Shown here: positions 1 through 8,034 of the stretch, in pieces
Numbering within the stretch: the stretch's first letter is position 1
Layout of the letters: the number at the start of each line of letters is the position of its first letter
Assembly (NCBI GenBank): GCA_009778915.1
Contig: WRFH01000003.1
Span: 1-64,000, forward strand
Direction: 5' to 3'
DNA length: 64,000 nt
DNA from: Elusimicrobiota bacterium
GTDB lineage: Bacteria > Elusimicrobiota > Elusimicrobia > Elusimicrobiales > Elusimicrobiaceae
Notes under the pieces: model-generated
Told to the model about the DNA's origin: nothing
What the model saw: the letters and a program-made list of their open reading frames with translations, nothing else
Databases searched by the model: none
Program-made: the position numbers and the translations under genes

Positions 1-8
1 CTATTTAC

Positions 9-83
9 GGTGGCTGTAGCTCAGCTGGTTAGAGCATTGGTTTGTGGAGCCAAGGGTCGGGGGTTCGAATCCCCTCAGCCACC
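9..83 (+). tRNA. tRNA-His (GTG)
   Basis: The cloverleaf folds with a 7-bp acceptor stem (GTGGCTG with CAGCCAC), D-arm AGCTCAG..GAGC, anticodon loop TTGTGGA (anticodon GTG) and T-loop GGTTCGAATCC. A G directly 5' of the acceptor stem faces a C discriminator. This is the G-1:C73 identity pair of bacterial tRNA-His, so G-1 is encoded. CCA is not encoded. Confidence 0.96.
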
Positions 84-91
84 CGGATATT

Positions 92-119
92 TTTTCCCGA
101 CGGTATACCGTCGGGAAAA
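92..119 (+). terminator. Intrinsic terminator after tRNA-His
   Basis: A perfect 28-nt palindrome with core CCCGACGGTATACCGTCGGG and flanking T4/A4 lies 9 nt after the tRNA. It is followed by AT-rich sequence rather than a long clean T run, so termination is probable but not certain. Confidence 0.65.
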
Positions 120-197
120 TTTAATTTATATAACCTCTAAAAAATTTATCTATAATTTAATATAAAATATTTGTGTGAGATTATCCGGGAGGGCAAG

Positions 198-1373
198 ATG
201 AAAAAATTATTAATCTTTTTATCTGTTTTATTTATTATTTCCGCTTTGAAAGCGCAACAGCTTGTGTCCGATGAACAGCCGGACTTTGCCAATTTCCGCG
301 CGTGGGGCGGGCGGTGCAAAGTTGACCTGTCGCTTGACATGTGGAAAGTTGATTTACGCTCTTGCGATTTGTCCAAGCGTGATTTAAGCGGCTGGGACAA
401 AAAATCCGTACTCCGCTACCTCAGTTTTGACGATGAAACAGTCTGGCCCCGCGGCGGGCAGATGCCCAGGTGGCTTGATCCGCAGGAAATAATGGATTTG
501 GGCAGAACGCCCGGGCTCAACATTACCGTGCTGCACGCAAACGGTATAACCGGCTACGGCGTAGGGATAGCGATTATAGACCAGGGGCTTACGCCGCACG
601 CCGAGTATCAGGACAATCTGGTTTTATACAAAAATTTTGACAGGAATCAGGAAGGTTCCATGCACGGCGCGGCGGTGGCTTCAATAGCCGTCGGGCAGAC
701 CGTCGGCGTTGCGCCGGAGGCCGACCTTTTTTATATAAGCACAAGATTTGAGAACGCGGCAAACGGCCGTTTTAACGCCGGACCTATAGCGGACGCGATA
801 CAGGAAATTATCAATATAAATAAAACACTTCCCAAAGGGCAAAAGATTGCGGTTATTTCAATTTCGCGCGGATTTTCGGACATGGATAATGAACGGGAGA
901 AATTTCTTTCCGCGGTCAGAGACGCGAAAAACGCGGGCATAGCGGTTTTTACCACCGACGACGTTTTTACCTTAAGCCGCGCCGGATATTATGCGGACCC
1001 CGACGAAATATCCTCCTACACGCAGACCGCTTACTGGGGAGACGCGCGGAAATTTGCGCGTATTTACGCCGAACAAATCAGCGTTCCTACGGATTACCGC
1101 GTACTTGCCAGCCCGACGGGGTTTGAAGATTACGTCGCCTATTCCGACGGCGGCCTCAGCTGGGCCGTGCCTTATATTGCCGGCCTCTACGCGCTTGCGG
1201 CGCAGGTTGACTCCTCGGTGACAAAAGATACTTTTATGTCAACCGCGCGCAAAACCGCCGTGACGATTAATTTAAAACAAAACGGCGCGCCCGTAAAAAT
1301 TAATTATTTCGTAAACCCGGTTAACCTTATAAATTATTTCGTAAAAATGCAGGGAGGCAGCGCCAGGATTTAA
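198..1373 (+). CDS. Secreted subtilisin-like (S8) serine protease
   Basis: A 391-residue protein with a signal peptide (hydrophobic residues 4-18, likely cut near ALKAQ). The S8 triad is recognisable: D128 in AIIDQG, H156 in MHGAAVAS and S321 in GGLSWAVPYIAG. About 100 residues of Trp/Cys-containing sequence separate the signal peptide from the catalytic domain; this could be a pro-region. The usual oxyanion-hole Asn region (AAGN) reads FTTDD around 251-255, so the Asn appears replaced. ATG at 198 is preferred because a GGGAGGG Shine-Dalgarno lies 4 nt upstream; an in-frame TTG at 171 has none. Likely periplasmic or secreted; substrate unknown. The gene stands alone and converges on the following leftward gene. 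Confidence 0.85.
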   Translation: MKKLLIFLSVLFIISALKAQQLVSDEQPDFANFRAWGGRCKVDLSLDMWKVDLRSCDLSKRDLSGWDKKSVLRYLSFDDETVWPRGGQMPRWLDPQEIMDLGRTPGLNITVLHANGITGYGVGIAIIDQGLTPHAEYQDNLVLYKNFDRNQEGSMHGAAVASIAVGQTVGVAPEADLFYISTRFENAANGRFNAGPIADAIQEIININKTLPKGQKIAVISISRGFSDMDNEREKFLSAVRDAKNAGIAVFTTDDVFTLSRAGYYADPDEISSYTQTAYWGDARKFARIYAEQISVPTDYRVLASPTGFEDYVAYSDGGLSWAVPYIAGLYALAAQVDSSVTKDTFMSTARKTAVTINLKQNGAPVKINYFVNPVNLINYFVKMQGGSARI

Positions 1374-1385
1374 CTATTTTTCTCC

Positions 1386-2222
1386 TTATTGAATACCGGG
1401 GATAAAAGTATAGCTGCCTTTTACGTCCGTCTCAACCACTTTGCCGACGCCGGGTTTTACGATATGCATTCCCGCGATATAAAAACCTTCTTTTGCCGCG
1501 CGGCCCAAAATTGTTTTACGCAGCTGCGTAGCGGCGGCGGGATCAGCGTCGTAACTCAAATAAAGGTCCGGGTTGTTAAACTGCCCGTAGAAATGCAGCA
1601 AATCGCCCACCACAAAAACTTTTTCGCCGTCGCTTTCAATCATATAGCCCGTCTGACCAGGAGTATGGCCGAACATCGGCACGCTTGTAACGCCGTCGGT
1701 AATTTCCGCGTTCTGGGGGAATTTTGTGATATTGTCTTCATACGCTTTTAAAAACGCGGCGGCTTGGGCGTTGCCGCTCTTCTCAAAATACTGCGCCTCT
1801 TCAAGCGCGACCATAACCCTCGCGTGCGGGAAAACTTTTTTGCCTTTGTCGTCCAGCATGCCGCCGATATGGTCCCTGTGCATATGCGTAAGACAGATAA
1901 TATTTATATCTTTCGGCTTAATGCCGGCTTCTTTAAGACGCTCAATAACTTTCCCCCCGTCGGCAGTTGACGTGCCGGTGTCAAACAATATTTTTATTTT
2001 GCCGGTATCAAGCACAAAATAATTGAGGGCGTGGTCATTCCACCCGGGCGTTTTTTCAAACGGCACCTTGCTCGCAATCATATTTTCCGGAACGGCGCCG
2101 GTATTATTATTTAACGCGTAAAATTTAAAACCGCCAAGTTTATAAACGTTCACATTGCCTCCCTGCGCCCAAAGCGCGGCCGTGTACAACCCTACACATA
2201 AAGCAGGTAATATTTTTTTCAT
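1386..2222 (-). CDS. Exported metallo-beta-lactamase-fold hydrolase
   Basis: A 278-residue protein with an N-terminal signal peptide (residues 1-20, ending LWAQG). The metal-binding HxHxDH motif is clear (H113, H115, D117, H118), with further ligands in FGHTPGQTGY, VVGDLLHF and IAGMHIVKPG near the C-terminus. This order is typical of the lactonase/glyoxalase-II-like branch of MBL hydrolases with two metal ions. Domain content and export suggest a periplasmic hydrolase. The substrate (lactone, thioester or beta-lactam) cannot be told from sequence. RBS AAGGGGG precedes the ATG. It is divergent from the methionine leader, with about 40 bp between them. Confidence 0.8.
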   Translation of the reverse strand: MKKILPALCVGLYTAALWAQGGNVNVYKLGGFKFYALNNNTGAVPENMIASKVPFEKTPGWNDHALNYFVLDTGKIKILFDTGTSTADGGKVIERLKEAGIKPKDINIICLTHMHRDHIGGMLDDKGKKVFPHARVMVALEEAQYFEKSGNAQAAAFLKAYEDNITKFPQNAEITDGVTSVPMFGHTPGQTGYMIESDGEKVFVVGDLLHFYGQFNNPDLYLSYDADPAAATQLRKTILGRAAKEGFYIAGMHIVKPGVGKVVETDVKGSYTFIPGIQ

Positions 2223-2249
2223 AAAATATCCCCCTTAAAAAGTATTTTA

Positions 2250-2258
2250 TGATATAAT
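2250..2258 (+). promoter_or_regulatory. Extended -10 promoter of the methionine operon
   Basis: TGATATAAT is a consensus extended -10 element; no good -35 hexamer lies 16-18 nt upstream. The usual start point 6-7 nt after the -10 falls on the A of the leader-peptide ATG at 2265, so the leader may be translated from a leaderless mRNA. Confidence 0.65.
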
Positions 2259-2264
2259 TTAGTT

Positions 2265-2345
2265 ATGAAGCAAATTTTTTCCTCAAACAAAATGATGATG
2301 TCCGCTATGTCCATGCGCATGCCGGTTATATATCATTTTGCCTAG
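2265..2345 (+). CDS. Met-rich leader peptide of the metY-metA-hom operon
   Basis: A 26-codon reading frame containing seven Met codons: the start, a run of three (MMM, codons 10-12), and three alternating ones in AMSMRMP (codons 15, 17, 19). It ends in TAG about 30 nt before a strong terminator and 82 nt before metY. Clustered codons for the amino acid the operon makes, followed by a terminator, are the hallmarks of ribosome-mediated attenuation, as with trp, his and leu leaders. TCCGCTA (2301-2307, over Met codons) pairs with TAGCGGA (2343-2349, over the stop codon). A competing helix of 2320-2326 with 2383-2390 could block the terminator stem if the ribosome stalls at the MMM run. No Shine-Dalgarno is present. 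The pairing model is my inference. Confidence 0.75.
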   Translation: MKQIFSSNKMMMSAMSMRMPVIYHFA

Positions 2346-2374
2346 CGGAAAATTTTAAAAATTTGAAATAATTA

Positions 2375-2413
2375 AAAACCCCGTCGGGCAGCAAAAGACG
2401 GGGTTTTATTTTT
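2375..2413 (+). terminator. Attenuator terminator upstream of metY
   Basis: An 11-bp stem (AAAACCCCGTC with GACGGGGTTTT, loop of 11 nt) is followed by ATTTTTT. It lies between the Met-rich leader peptide and the metY ribosome-binding site, in the sense direction. Its position inside the operon leader implies conditional read-through. Confidence 0.85.
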
Positions 2414-2426
2414 TAACGGAGAAACT

Positions 2427-3683
2427 ATGAAAACGGAAACTATAGCCACATCGTCAGGTTTTGAAATAGACGGCACCGGCGCCACTAACCCGCCTTTATA
2501 TTTGTCAAACGCTTATCAGTTTGAAAACGCGGCGCACGCCAAAGACTTGTTTGATTTGAAAGCCGCGGGATATATTTATACCCGCCTGAATAACCCGACA
2601 AACGCCGTTTTGGAAGAACGCTTAAACGCGCTTGAAGGCGGGGCCGGCTGCGTCGTAACTTCCTGCGGCCACGCGGCGGAATTTATGACAGCGCTTGCTC
2701 TGGCGGAAAACGGCGACGAAATTATTTCTTCGTCGGCAATTTACGGCGGCACGTTTAACATGTTTTCGCATACTCTGCGCAGATTAGGCATAAAAGTAAA
2801 ATTCGCGCCCGTCAACAAACCGGCTGAATTTGAAAAACTTGTTACGGAAAAAACGAAAGCGGTTTTTGTTGAATCCATCAGCAACCCCGGCTGCGAAATA
2901 CCGGACTTTGACGCGATTTCCCAAATCTGTAAAAAACACAAAATACCTTTTATAGTGGATAATACCTGCACCACTCCATATCTTTTCCAGCCGAAAAAAC
3001 ACGGCGCGGACATTATAATACACTCGACGACCAAATTTCTTTGCGGCCACGCGTCCGTCATGGGCGGCGCGGTAATAGACTGCGGAACTTTTGACTGGAC
3101 AAGCGGCCGCTTCCCGGCGTTCTGCGCGCCGGACCCGAGTTACCACGGCATAATTTACGCCAAAGATTTTCCGCAAAACGCTTTCATAATAAAACTGAGA
3201 ACGCAGACGCTGCGCGACGTCGGCGCGTGCCAGAGCCCGTTTAATTCTTACATGACTTTACAGGGCGTGCAAACGCTGCACGTACGCATGGACAGGCACA
3301 TAGAGAATACGTTAAAACTAGTCGAGTGGCTTGAAAAAAACTCGAAAATAGCCTGGGTTAAATATCCTGCGGTCAAAGGCAGCGAATATAAAAATATGGC
3401 GGAAAAATATTTTGGCGGGAGGAGCGGCTCGGTGTTCAGTTTCGGCGTAAAAGGCGGTTTTGAGCAGGGCAAAAAATTAATTGAAAACGTAAAACTCTGC
3501 CTTCACGCGACAAACCTTGGCGACGTAAGAACCATACTTACACACCCGGCCAGCACGACGCACAGCCAGCTGTCCGCCGAAGAAAAAATTTCCTCCGGCA
3601 TTACCGACGACCTTATAAGAATCTCCGTCGGCATAGAGAATATCGACGATATTATAGCCGACATAGAGGACGCGCTTAAATGA
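2427..3683 (+). CDS. metY: O-acetylhomoserine sulfhydrylase (aminocarboxypropyltransferase)
   Basis: A 418-residue PLP enzyme of the Cys/Met metabolism family. It makes homocysteine from O-acetylhomoserine and sulfide by direct sulfhydrylation. Visible family features are YTRLNNPTNAVLEERL (51-66), SCGHAAE (79-85), VDNTCTTPY (178-185) and the Schiff-base Lys K203 in HSTTKFLCGHASVMGG. Length is usual for MetY and longer than most MetB/MetC. The next gene carries the acetyl-CoA signature, which supports OAH rather than OSH as substrate. RBS CGGAG sits 7 nt before ATG. First structural gene of the operon; its TGA overlaps the metA ATG by 4 nt. Expression is probably controlled by the upstream Met attenuator. 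Confidence 0.93.
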   Translation: MKTETIATSSGFEIDGTGATNPPLYLSNAYQFENAAHAKDLFDLKAAGYIYTRLNNPTNAVLEERLNALEGGAGCVVTSCGHAAEFMTALALAENGDEIISSSAIYGGTFNMFSHTLRRLGIKVKFAPVNKPAEFEKLVTEKTKAVFVESISNPGCEIPDFDAISQICKKHKIPFIVDNTCTTPYLFQPKKHGADIIIHSTTKFLCGHASVMGGAVIDCGTFDWTSGRFPAFCAPDPSYHGIIYAKDFPQNAFIIKLRTQTLRDVGACQSPFNSYMTLQGVQTLHVRMDRHIENTLKLVEWLEKNSKIAWVKYPAVKGSEYKNMAEKYFGGRSGSVFSFGVKGGFEQGKKLIENVKLCLHATNLGDVRTILTHPASTTHSQLSAEEKISSGITDDLIRISVGIENIDDIIADIEDALK

Positions 3684-4465
3684 AGACCGCAGTATTAAAT
3701 TTAATGCCGACAAAGCGGGAAACAGAACGCCATCTGCAGACCTTGCTGGAGGAAGCCGGCGCCGCGCCGCAAATAACCTGGCTGACCACCGCCAGTTACA
3801 AAAGCAAAAATACCGACGAGGAATATTTGAAAGCCAAATATATGACGTTTGACAAAATAAAAGACCGGCGTTTTGACCTGTTCATAATAACCGGCGCGCC
3901 GGTTGAGCATATGGCTTTTGAAGACGTGGCATATTGGAAAGAACTGACGGAGATTTTGGATTTTACTAAAAAAAATTCGCTCTTTAACATTTATATATGC
4001 TGGGCGGCCCAGGCGGCGCTTTACCATTTTTACGGAATTTGCAAAAAACCTTTGCCGCAAAAATGTTTCGGCATTTTTGAGCAGCAAATAAAAAATAAAG
4101 ATAGCGTTTTTTATAAAAATTTTCCGCCGCGTTTTAATATGCCGCACTCCCGCCATACGACGCTGGACGGAATTAGCAACCGAGATTTGGCGGCGGAGGC
4201 TGCCTTCGGGCCCGAAATAAGCGTAATTTCCAACGCCAGTAAAAACGCTCTTTTCATAACCGGCCACCCGGAATATGACGCGGACACTCTGCATAACGAA
4301 TATATGCGCGACATGCGCGAAGGGAAAGCTATAAATATGCCCCTAAATTATTATCCGCAGGACAATCCGCAAAATCCGCCGCCGAATACCTGGCGCGCGG
4401 AGGCGGTTTTATTTTACAAGAATATAATCAATCGTATACAGGAGCTGAAAAATGAAACCTTTTAA
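3680..4465 (+). CDS. metA: Homoserine O-acetyltransferase (MetA family)
   Basis: A 261-residue member of the MetA homoserine acyltransferase family. The catalytic Cys is C107 in ICWAAQAAL, and H196/E198 lie in GHPEYD, matching C142/H235/E237 of E. coli MetA. The acyl-CoA specificity position (G111 in the succinyl-specific E. coli enzyme) is E76 in TGAPVEHMAF; Glu here is associated with acetyl-CoA use. So the product is probably O-acetylhomoserine, the MetY substrate. Compared with E. coli (309 aa) it lacks about 35 N-terminal residues, starting directly at the first beta strand (TAVLNLMP). Translationally coupled to metY (ATGA overlap) and overlapping hom by 14 nt. Confidence 0.92.
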   Translation: MKTAVLNLMPTKRETERHLQTLLEEAGAAPQITWLTTASYKSKNTDEEYLKAKYMTFDKIKDRRFDLFIITGAPVEHMAFEDVAYWKELTEILDFTKKNSLFNIYICWAAQAALYHFYGICKKPLPQKCFGIFEQQIKNKDSVFYKNFPPRFNMPHSRHTTLDGISNRDLAAEAAFGPEISVISNASKNALFITGHPEYDADTLHNEYMRDMREGKAINMPLNYYPQDNPQNPPPNTWRAEAVLFYKNIINRIQELKNETF

Positions 4466-5777
4466 CGTCGTTATAATAGGCTGCGGCAACGTCGGCGGCG
4501 GAACCGCGAAAATTATTTATAGTACGCCGCAAGAGCTTAAACAAAAAGCCGGCGGCAGAGAAATAAAAATAAAACAAATAATAACGCCGCACCCGCGCGC
4601 GGCCGCCAAAAAATACGGCCTGCCGCTGAGTCTCTTTTGCTCTTCCAAAACCGGACTGAGCAAAACCGAATGCGGCAATTTTATAGAAGCCGCGCTGAAA
4701 AACCCCGACGTGGATTTAGTCGTTGAAACCGTCGGCGGAGATACAAATTACATACACGCCCTCCACAAAAATATTTTGAAAAGCGGCAAGCATCTGGTGA
4801 CCGCGAACAAAGCTATTTTGGCAAAACACGGTTATGATATTTTTGATTACGCAAAAAAGGAAAATAAATCCGTCGGATATGAAGCCGCGGTCTGCGGCGC
4901 GATACCGCTGATAAAAGTAGTGCAGGACAGTTTTACCGGCGACCTCATTAGCAAAATAACCGGAATAGTAAACGGCACAAGCAATTTTATTTTAAGCCGC
5001 ATGGCCGCCGAAGGCGCGTCGTTTGAAGACTCTCTCAAACTGGCGCAAAAACTGGGATACGCGGAACTTAACCCCGCTATGGACATTGAAGGAACGGACG
5101 CCGCAAATAAACTCAAAATTTTAATACAGTTAATTTACGGTCTGTCCGCCGCGGAGCAGGTTTTTCCCGTCAAAGGAATAACCCACTTGTCAAAACAGGA
5201 TTTTATGGTGGCCAAAAGTTTAAACAGCACCATAAAACACATCGCGCTTGCAATTAAAGCGGGTAATAAAATTTACGCCTGCGTGCAGCCAGCCGTCATA
5301 CCGAACACCGACTATCTTTACGGTGTCTCCGGAGCAACAAACGCCGTCAAATTAAACGCGCGGTATTCGGGAGAACACTTGTTCGTCGGGCAGGGCGCGG
5401 GCTCTTCGGAGACAGGGAGCGCCGTCGTCTCTGATATAGTTTTTATAGCGAAGCACGGCTATATAAAAGATTTGAAAAACGCGGTCACGCACGCCGTGCA
5501 CAAACTTGCGGATTACAATGATTATCCCGCTTCTTATCTTCTGGTAATTAAAACTACGGACAAGCCGGGCGTCATCGGCTCCGTCGGAACGGCGATAGGA
5601 GACGTTAACGTCAATATAGAAAATATCGCGCAAAGTATAATTTCCGGGCCGGACTGGTATTTGCCCGTCGAGGTCAGCAAGTGCACGGCGAAATCTTTGG
5701 ACGCGGCCATCGCGTTAATTAAAAAACGCAGACCGAAATTAATAAAAGATTATAAATATATACCGATACTAAAATAA
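4452..5777 (+). CDS. hom: Homoserine dehydrogenase
   Basis: A 441-residue enzyme that reduces aspartate semialdehyde to homoserine, the precursor feeding MetA. Domains: NAD(P)-binding Rossmann fold with VVIIGCGNVGGGTAKII (residues 4-20); the homoserine-dehydrogenase catalytic core with VTANKAILAKHG, GIVNGTSNFIL and the family signature AELNPAMDIEGTDAANKLKIL; and a C-terminal ACT domain (about 360-440, VIKTTDKPGVIGSVGTAIG) expected to sense an amino acid, usually Thr. Length is typical of monofunctional Hom with ACT. Start overlaps the metA end by 14 nt, with GGAG 7 nt upstream. Third gene of the Met operon; thrB/thrC and lysC are not nearby, so the operon is tuned to methionine. Confidence 0.94.
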   Translation: MKPFNVVIIGCGNVGGGTAKIIYSTPQELKQKAGGREIKIKQIITPHPRAAAKKYGLPLSLFCSSKTGLSKTECGNFIEAALKNPDVDLVVETVGGDTNYIHALHKNILKSGKHLVTANKAILAKHGYDIFDYAKKENKSVGYEAAVCGAIPLIKVVQDSFTGDLISKITGIVNGTSNFILSRMAAEGASFEDSLKLAQKLGYAELNPAMDIEGTDAANKLKILIQLIYGLSAAEQVFPVKGITHLSKQDFMVAKSLNSTIKHIALAIKAGNKIYACVQPAVIPNTDYLYGVSGATNAVKLNARYSGEHLFVGQGAGSSETGSAVVSDIVFIAKHGYIKDLKNAVTHAVHKLADYNDYPASYLLVIKTTDKPGVIGSVGTAIGDVNVNIENIAQSIISGPDWYLPVEVSKCTAKSLDAAIALIKKRRPKLIKDYKYIPILK

Positions 5778-5782
5778 TTTTT

Positions 5783-5788
5783 TATAAT
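5783..5788 (+). promoter_or_regulatory. -10 box 5 nt before the next ATG (leaderless candidate)
   Basis: TATAAT lies with only AAATT between it and the lipoprotein ATG, and there is no Shine-Dalgarno. Transcription would start at or next to the start codon. Confidence 0.5.
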
Positions 5789-5793
5789 AAATT

Positions 5794-6258
5794 ATGCGAA
5801 AAACGCTTTTACTTCTGTGCGCGGCCGCGCTGCTTTCCGCCTGCGCTTCAATGACACGTACGCCTAGCTGCAATTTGTACGTAAGAGCGTTAATGAAACA
5901 AAAAAATATTTATCTTCCGCAGACCAACGCCGACGGGCTGGACAATTATTTAAAAACTTCCAAAGACTGGATTAAAGTGCCGCGCGCTAACGGAAAACTG
6001 GACCATCAGTCAGCGTACCTGGCGGCAAAAACGGGGCGGACTACGCTGGCCACCTATAACACGCACTCCGGCCGCAGCGGACATATCGCCGAAGTTTACG
6101 GTAAGAAAAAAATGCAGTGGAGCATGGGCTTTAACGCGCTTGTGCCGTATGTAAACAGCACGGTAAACGGACGAAAACCTGAAATTTCACTTCTGTCGCA
6201 GCAGTTTAAGCCCAGCAAAGAAAAGTATATGAATTACTATATTTACAACAAAAAATAA
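5794..6258 (+). CDS. Small lipoprotein with papain-like Cys/His signature
   Basis: A 154-residue protein with a lipoprotein signal (LLSAC, C17). After the lipobox it has SCNLYVRALM (C26) and, 70 residues later, SGHIAEVYG (H97). This spacing (Cys at a helix start, then Gly-His opening a beta strand) resembles NlpC/P60 and CHAP-type peptidoglycan amidases/endopeptidases, though overall similarity is too weak to be certain. If right, it would be an envelope-anchored cell-wall hydrolase. It has no Shine-Dalgarno; a TATAAT 5 nt upstream suggests its own leaderless transcript although it follows hom by 16 nt. Its stop abuts the stop of the convergent kinase gene with no gap. Confidence 0.6.
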   Translation: MRKTLLLLCAAALLSACASMTRTPSCNLYVRALMKQKNIYLPQTNADGLDNYLKTSKDWIKVPRANGKLDHQSAYLAAKTGRTTLATYNTHSGRSGHIAEVYGKKKMQWSMGFNALVPYVNSTVNGRKPEISLLSQQFKPSKEKYMNYYIYNKK

Positions 6259-8016
6259 CTATTCCGTCTTCCGCGCCGCGTTTTCCAGCCCTTCGCGCGT
6301 TTTAAGATTGACGGTGAAAGAAAATACGCTGCCGGCGCCGAATTCGCTTTCCGCCTTAATTTCACCGCCCATCATATTTACTATTTTTTTAGATATCGCA
6401 AGTCCCAAGCCCGTGCCGCCGTAGCGTTTTGTGATAGTCGCGTCCGCCTGTTCAAAGGCGGCAAACATGTGCGTAAGCTGCTCTTTCGTCATTCCTATGC
6501 CGGTGTCTGAGACGGAAAATTCCAGCAGTACGGAATCCACGCCGCGCCGCGCAGTTTTTACGTTTAAAGAAATTTTGCCGCCTTCGCCGGTAAATTTTAC
6601 GGCGTTTGACATAAGGTTCAAGATAACCTGTGACAGGCGCGTATCGTCCCCGCGCAACGCGCGCGGCACGTCGTCGTCCGTCTTTACGGAAATTTTCTGC
6701 CGTTTTTCGTCGGCCCTGACGGAAATTACGGTTACCGCGTTCTCCAGAAGTTTTGCCAAATCAAAATCTTCGTCGTAAAGTTCAAGTTTACCGGATTCTA
6801 TTTTGGACAAATCCAAAATATCATTAATAATCGTCATCAGATGGTTTGAAGCCGTTTCCACTTTACCGAGATAACTTTTTATTTTATTCAGGTCCGTGCT
6901 GCCCTGCGCCAGCTGCGTCATGCCTATAATGGCGTTCATCGGCGTGCGTATTTCATGGCTCATGTTGGAAAGGAACTGGCTTTTGGCGTTGTTCGCGCGG
7001 TCTGCTTCTTCTTTGGCTTCCTCCAGCCGGCGCTGCGCCTGTTTGATAGCGGCTTCTTTCTGTTTTTGGTCGCTGATATCAATATAAGTTTCAATAACCG
7101 CGTAAAGACCGCCTGTCAATGTTACCGGGAACTGATAACATTCAAACCATTTATCAAGTTTTGAACTGTAAAAAACCGTTCCGCCGGAAGCCGTCGCCGT
7201 GCCGCCGAACGGAGTATAAGAATCCCAAATATCTTTCCACGGTTTTTTCACAAACCGCCCGAGGTCACTCTTTAATTTTTCATTGTAATATAAAACTTCT
7301 TTTGCCGCGGCGTCCGTCACGCGTATGCCGACGCCGGTCTTATTCAAGATATCATAAGTCTGGTCTCTGTCCCTCTGCAGCGCCCGGAACAGCGGCGCCG
7401 TCAGAAAAAACACCGCGGCCAGCACCAGACAAAACCCTAACAGGAAAAGCAGCATTGAAGAACCCGACGTAAATCCCAGCATATCCCGCAGCGATATCAT
7501 ATTCCGCACGCCGTACCAAGCCCCGTCAAATTCAAAAACCGAAAACGAGCTTATATAGATTCTGCCGTTTCTGCTTTCAAGCAAAACGGTATACGGCGCG
7601 CCTCTTTTTTTAGATTTAAGCGCGGCCCTGAAAGCATTATCCCTGAAAGAATTATAAGGCGGAAGTTTTACAAAATTCTGGTCGGAAGAATAAATTATGG
7701 AGGCGCTGTTTTCATTTAAAGCGAAAAACACCGCCGATATATGTCTGTCCTGCCGGGGAACCGGGTAAGACCTGAGACTAGATTCAACCGTTTGTAAAAT
7801 CTGCTCCCCGCCGGCGCCGCCGGCCGCGGCCTCCACGAACATGTTTTTAAACGCCGCCGCCTCGGAGTATACAAAAAAGTTCATATACCTTTTGGCGACG
7901 AAATAAGTGTTCATTAAAGACGCGAAAAACACAATGAGTACGCCCGCCGCCAGTAAAGCCGCCGTTTTTTTAATGCCGAGCTGCCTGACCAGAGAGTAAG
8001 ATTTTTTATCGCTCAT
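6259..8016 (-). CDS. Membrane sensor histidine kinase
   Basis: A 585-residue kinase. TM1 lies at about 17-40 and TM2 at about 185-208, enclosing a 145-residue periplasmic sensor region that could be Cache-like. A PAS-like segment (about 215-315) and a short coiled coil (320-345) lead into the HisKA domain with phospho-acceptor H354 in [14 protein letters not shown]. The HATPase domain has the N box ([15 protein letters not shown]), G1 (DTGIGM), F box and G2 (GGTGLGLAI). There is no receiver domain; the stand-alone response regulator immediately upstream (18 bp) is the obvious partner. Signal unknown. Confidence 0.9.
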   Translation of the reverse strand: MSDKKSYSLVRQLGIKKTAALLAAGVLIVFFASLMNTYFVAKRYMNFFVYSEAAAFKNMFVEAAAGGAGGEQILQTVESSLRSYPVPRQDRHISAVFFALNENSASIIYSSDQNFVKLPPYNSFRDNAFRAALKSKKRGAPYTVLLESRNGRIYISSFSVFEFDGAWYGVRNMISLRDMLGFTSGSSMLLFLLGFCLVLAAVFFLTAPLFRALQRDRDQTYDILNKTGVGIRVTDAAAKEVLYYNEKLKSDLGRFVKKPWKDIWDSYTPFGGTATASGGTVFYSSKLDKWFECYQFPVTLTGGLYAVIETYIDISDQKQKEAAIKQAQRRLEEAKEEADRANNAKSQFLSNMSHEIRTPMNAIIGMTQLAQGSTDLNKIKSYLGKVETASNHLMTIINDILDLSKIESGKLELYDEDFDLAKLLENAVTVISVRADEKRQKISVKTDDDVPRALRGDDTRLSQVILNLMSNAVKFTGEGGKISLNVKTARRGVDSVLLEFSVSDTGIGMTKEQLTHMFAAFEQADATITKRYGGTGLGLAISKKIVNMMGGEIKAESEFGAGSVFSFTVNLKTREGLENAARKTE

Positions 8017-8034
8017 TGTGTTTAAAGCCGGATG

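Noticed and set aside
171-197. Upstream TTG start for the subtilase
   Set aside because: It would bury the GGGAGGG Shine-Dalgarno in coding sequence and disrupt a clear signal peptide beginning at 198.
2223-2426. SAM riboswitch or T-box upstream of metY
   Set aside because: No S-box core or T-box sequence (GGTGGNACCGCG) is visible. The Met-codon leader plus terminator explains the region better.
5794-6258. Secreted toxin with cognate immunity gene
   Set aside because: No immunity-like partner or secretion signal of a toxin system is adjacent; only a lipobox is present.
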